From positions 1-8,091 of the forward strand of contig JAQULV010000040.1 in assembly GCA_028718405.1 (NCBI GenBank): DNA of 8,091 nucleotides. The letters are read 5' to 3'. Positions 6,916 to 8,091 of the stretch are shown here, one piece after another. This DNA is from Smithellaceae bacterium (lineage in GTDB: Bacteria; Desulfobacterota; Syntrophia; Syntrophales; JAQULV01). The stretch's first letter is position 1. Every line of letters starts with the position of its first letter. The position numbers and the translations under genes were made by a program. The notes below the pieces were generated by a model. That model had not been told where the DNA came from and ran no database searches. It saw only the letters and a list, made by a program, of their open reading frames with translations.

Positions 6916-6929
6916 GATAGACATCTATC
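6916..6929. promoter_or_regulatory. Small dyad upstream of the barrel gene promoter
   Basis: GATAGA and TCTATC are exact reverse complements separated by CA, and a further GATAG follows at 6934-6938. The dyad sits about 45 nt upstream of the -10 candidate, in a typical activator position. The role is a guess. Confidence 0.25.
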
Positions 6930-6971
6930 TAAGGATAGCTGAACTTTTGCCGTGAAATTGGCACGCAAATC

Positions 6972-6980
6972 TGCTATAAA
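6972..6980 (+). promoter_or_regulatory. Extended -10 promoter candidate for the barrel gene
   Basis: TGCTATAAA matches the extended -10 pattern TGnTATAAT at all but one position. No good -35 is spaced 16-18 nt upstream, which extended -10 promoters tolerate. It would give a 5' leader of about 110 nt before the ATG. Confidence 0.4.
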
Positions 6981-7084
6981 ATGCCACGGCGGAGATTACC
7001 AGGTGTCCCATCCGTCAAGCGGTTCAAGCATTCTTTCCTCATTATTCACATAAAAAAAGTCCGACAGGTCCCATGCATTCCCCA

Positions 7085-7091
7085 AAGGAGG
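7085..7091 (+). promoter_or_regulatory. Ribosome binding site that decides the barrel-protein start
   Basis: AAGGAGG is a near-perfect Shine-Dalgarno, 5 nt before ATG 7097. It lies downstream of the alternative ATG at 7073, which would add MHSPKEEN and has no such site. The position therefore favours 7097. Confidence 0.75.
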
Positions 7092-7096
7092 AGAAC

Positions 7097-8047
7097 ATGA
7101 GAAAAACTACCAGTTTATTCATCTTGCTTCTTTTCGTTCTTTCCATCTATGAGGTGCCGCGCGCCGGCGCGGCCACGACCGAGTCCGATTTTGCCATGTT
7201 CAAGAGGATCATCAGTCCCGCTTATAAATGGGGTGAGAACGGGCTGCTTACCGTACCCAAGGCAACAACCATCGGCCGATATAACTTTTATCTGGCCGCC
7301 AACGCACAGGATGCCGGAAAGATCGAGGACCGGAGAATATTCCTCACCACCGGCAGCGTCATGTTGGGGACCTCGACGGACGTGGAATTGGGTTACACGA
7401 AAAGAACCTTCATCTGGGATGATTTCAAACGTTCCGACGTTGACATGGACACTGCCCATCTCAAGGCTAGGATACTGCACTTCAGTAATGACTTCATTCC
7501 GCAGATATCGGTGGGCATCAACGGTGCCTCCATCCATGGGAACCGGGTCAGCAACCAGGGCGATATCCTCTTTAACCCCTATTTGGCTGCAACTATCAAC
7601 ATTCCTATCGTCAATCGGGATTATGCAATCCTTTCCGCCACCGGCGTCGCCGAGGTTCTCTACAACCAGGGTGTGAGCAGCGACCCCTTTTACAGCGTGG
7701 GGGTGGATCTGATCCTTTTCAAACATCTGTACCTGGTAGCGGAGGTGCAGGGGTTGAATCTTAAGAACCAGCGTCAGGTTGTCAACGCCGGCGCCAAATT
7801 TAAGTACGGCTGGTTCAGCGTCGGCGTGGGTGGATTCAACCTGGCAGCCCAAAAAGTGGCCACCGGAGAGGAGACCCTCGAAACGGAGAACAGTTACCTG
7901 ATGGCCCATGCTTCCTTCGAGATACCCTTGGAGAGGCTCTGCGAGAGGAAGAGTGGAGAAGAGAAGAAGAGTGTAGACAAGGATATCCAGGACGAGAAGG
8001 AAAGAATCAAGCAAGAGAACGCAGAAGGCAAAAAGCAGGGTAAATAA
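7097..8047 (+). CDS. Exported, probable outer-membrane beta-barrel protein
   Basis: This 316-residue protein has a clear Sec signal: MRK, a hydrophobic run (about 6-19), then a likely cleavage after Ala-Gly-Ala near residue 25. The mature part has many short alternating hydrophobic/polar strands ending in aromatics, such as YNFYLAANA (62-70), DVELGYTKRTF (95-105), ISVGINGASI (137-146), LYLVAEVQGL (211-220) and FKYGWFSVGVGGF (235-247). That pattern is typical of outer-membrane barrels. The opening ENGLLTVPKA (47-56) resembles the start of YjbH-type and related barrel proteins, but I would not name it on that. After the last strand (about 267-277) the protein ends in an unusual, highly charged Lys/Glu tail (about 283-316) that should be helical or disordered. 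No enzymatic motif is visible. It is followed at once by another gene through a stop/start overlap. The fold call is inferred from pattern only. Confidence 0.75.
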   Translation: MRKTTSLFILLLFVLSIYEVPRAGAATTESDFAMFKRIISPAYKWGENGLLTVPKATTIGRYNFYLAANAQDAGKIEDRRIFLTTGSVMLGTSTDVELGYTKRTFIWDDFKRSDVDMDTAHLKARILHFSNDFIPQISVGINGASIHGNRVSNQGDILFNPYLAATINIPIVNRDYAILSATGVAEVLYNQGVSSDPFYSVGVDLILFKHLYLVAEVQGLNLKNQRQVVNAGAKFKYGWFSVGVGGFNLAAQKVATGEETLETENSYLMAHASFEIPLERLCERKSGEEKKSVDKDIQDEKERIKQENAEGKKQGK

Positions 8048-8091
8048 TGAAGACCCCCATAGACAAGAAAATCTTCCCCTGGCTTCTAGCG
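8047..8091 (+). CDS. Start of a downstream gene, cut by window edge
   Basis: The stop of the barrel gene and an ATG overlap as TAATG. The new frame stays open for 15 codons to the end (MKTPIDKKIFPWLLA). CAGGG at 8036-8040, 6 nt upstream, could serve as its ribosome site. The early Lys pair followed by IFPWLLA may be the start of a signal or membrane anchor. Too little is visible to assign a product; the overlap suggests translational coupling with the barrel protein. Confidence 0.5.
   Translation, partial: MKTPIDKKIFPWLLA

Larger units (their letters stand above)
6857..7096 (+). other. Intergenic region upstream of the barrel gene
   Basis: This is non-coding by appearance. It contains the dyad at 6916-6929, a promoter candidate at 6972-6980 and an A run near 7050-7058. 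A minus-strand frame at 6723-6968 crosses the hairpin and the small gene and has no ribosome site, so it is not called. Confidence 0.5.

Noticed and set aside
6959..6975. Sigma-54 promoter (TGGCACG with TGCT)
   Set aside because: The GG-to-GC spacer is 11 nt; sigma-54 sites need 10 almost strictly. Kept only as a remark, not annotated as a promoter.
7115..8014. Long minus-strand open frame opposite the barrel gene
   Set aside because: It is antisense to a gene with a signal peptide and an excellent ribosome site. Its translation shows no domain and looks like a codon-bias shadow.

Overview
The window is about 8.1 kb of GC-rich, densely coding bacterial DNA. A signal peptide followed by beta-strand-rich sequence, and a SPOR-NlpC/P60 envelope enzyme, point to a Gram-negative cell. 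The mix of an enoyl-CoA hydratase/isomerase, a FLVCR-like MFS carrier and a Na/phosphate symporter fused to PhoU would fit a Desulfobacterota/Syntrophales-type anaerobe. That placement is an inference from gene content and style; there is no rRNA or other marker to test it.

Layout. (1) Positions 1-1005, minus strand: a FLVCR-like MFS carrier that starts at GTG and runs off the left edge. (2) Positions 1006-1244: a divergent, locally AT-rich intergenic region with promoter-like elements for both directions and a dyad. (3) Positions 1245-6804, plus strand: six genes in one direction with short gaps (92, 18, 50, 37 and 134 nt). They are a SPOR-NlpC/P60 cell-wall peptidase, a dTDP-glucose 4,6-dehydratase (RmlB), an enoyl-CoA hydratase/isomerase family protein, a ZIP-family metal transporter, a Na/Pi cotransporter with a C-terminal PhoU domain, and an unrecognised 84-residue protein. 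They may form one or more transcription units. (4) Positions 6805-7096: a 292-nt gap with a terminator-like stem, a small dyad and an extended -10 promoter candidate. (5) Positions 7097-8047, plus strand: an exported, probably outer-membrane beta-barrel protein with a charged tail. It is followed, with a TAATG stop/start overlap, by the first 15 codons of another gene cut by the right edge.

The functions are mixed (cell wall, sugar nucleotide, acyl-CoA, metal and phosphate), and no single pathway links the run. It reads as an ordinary core or semi-core chromosomal region. I found no tRNA, rRNA, CRISPR array, insertion sequence or phage gene. The points most worth a second look are the symporter whose second QSSS signature is replaced, the ZIP protein with QKVPEG in place of the usual metal-ligand motif, the orphan 84-residue protein, and the barrel protein coupled to a downstream gene.
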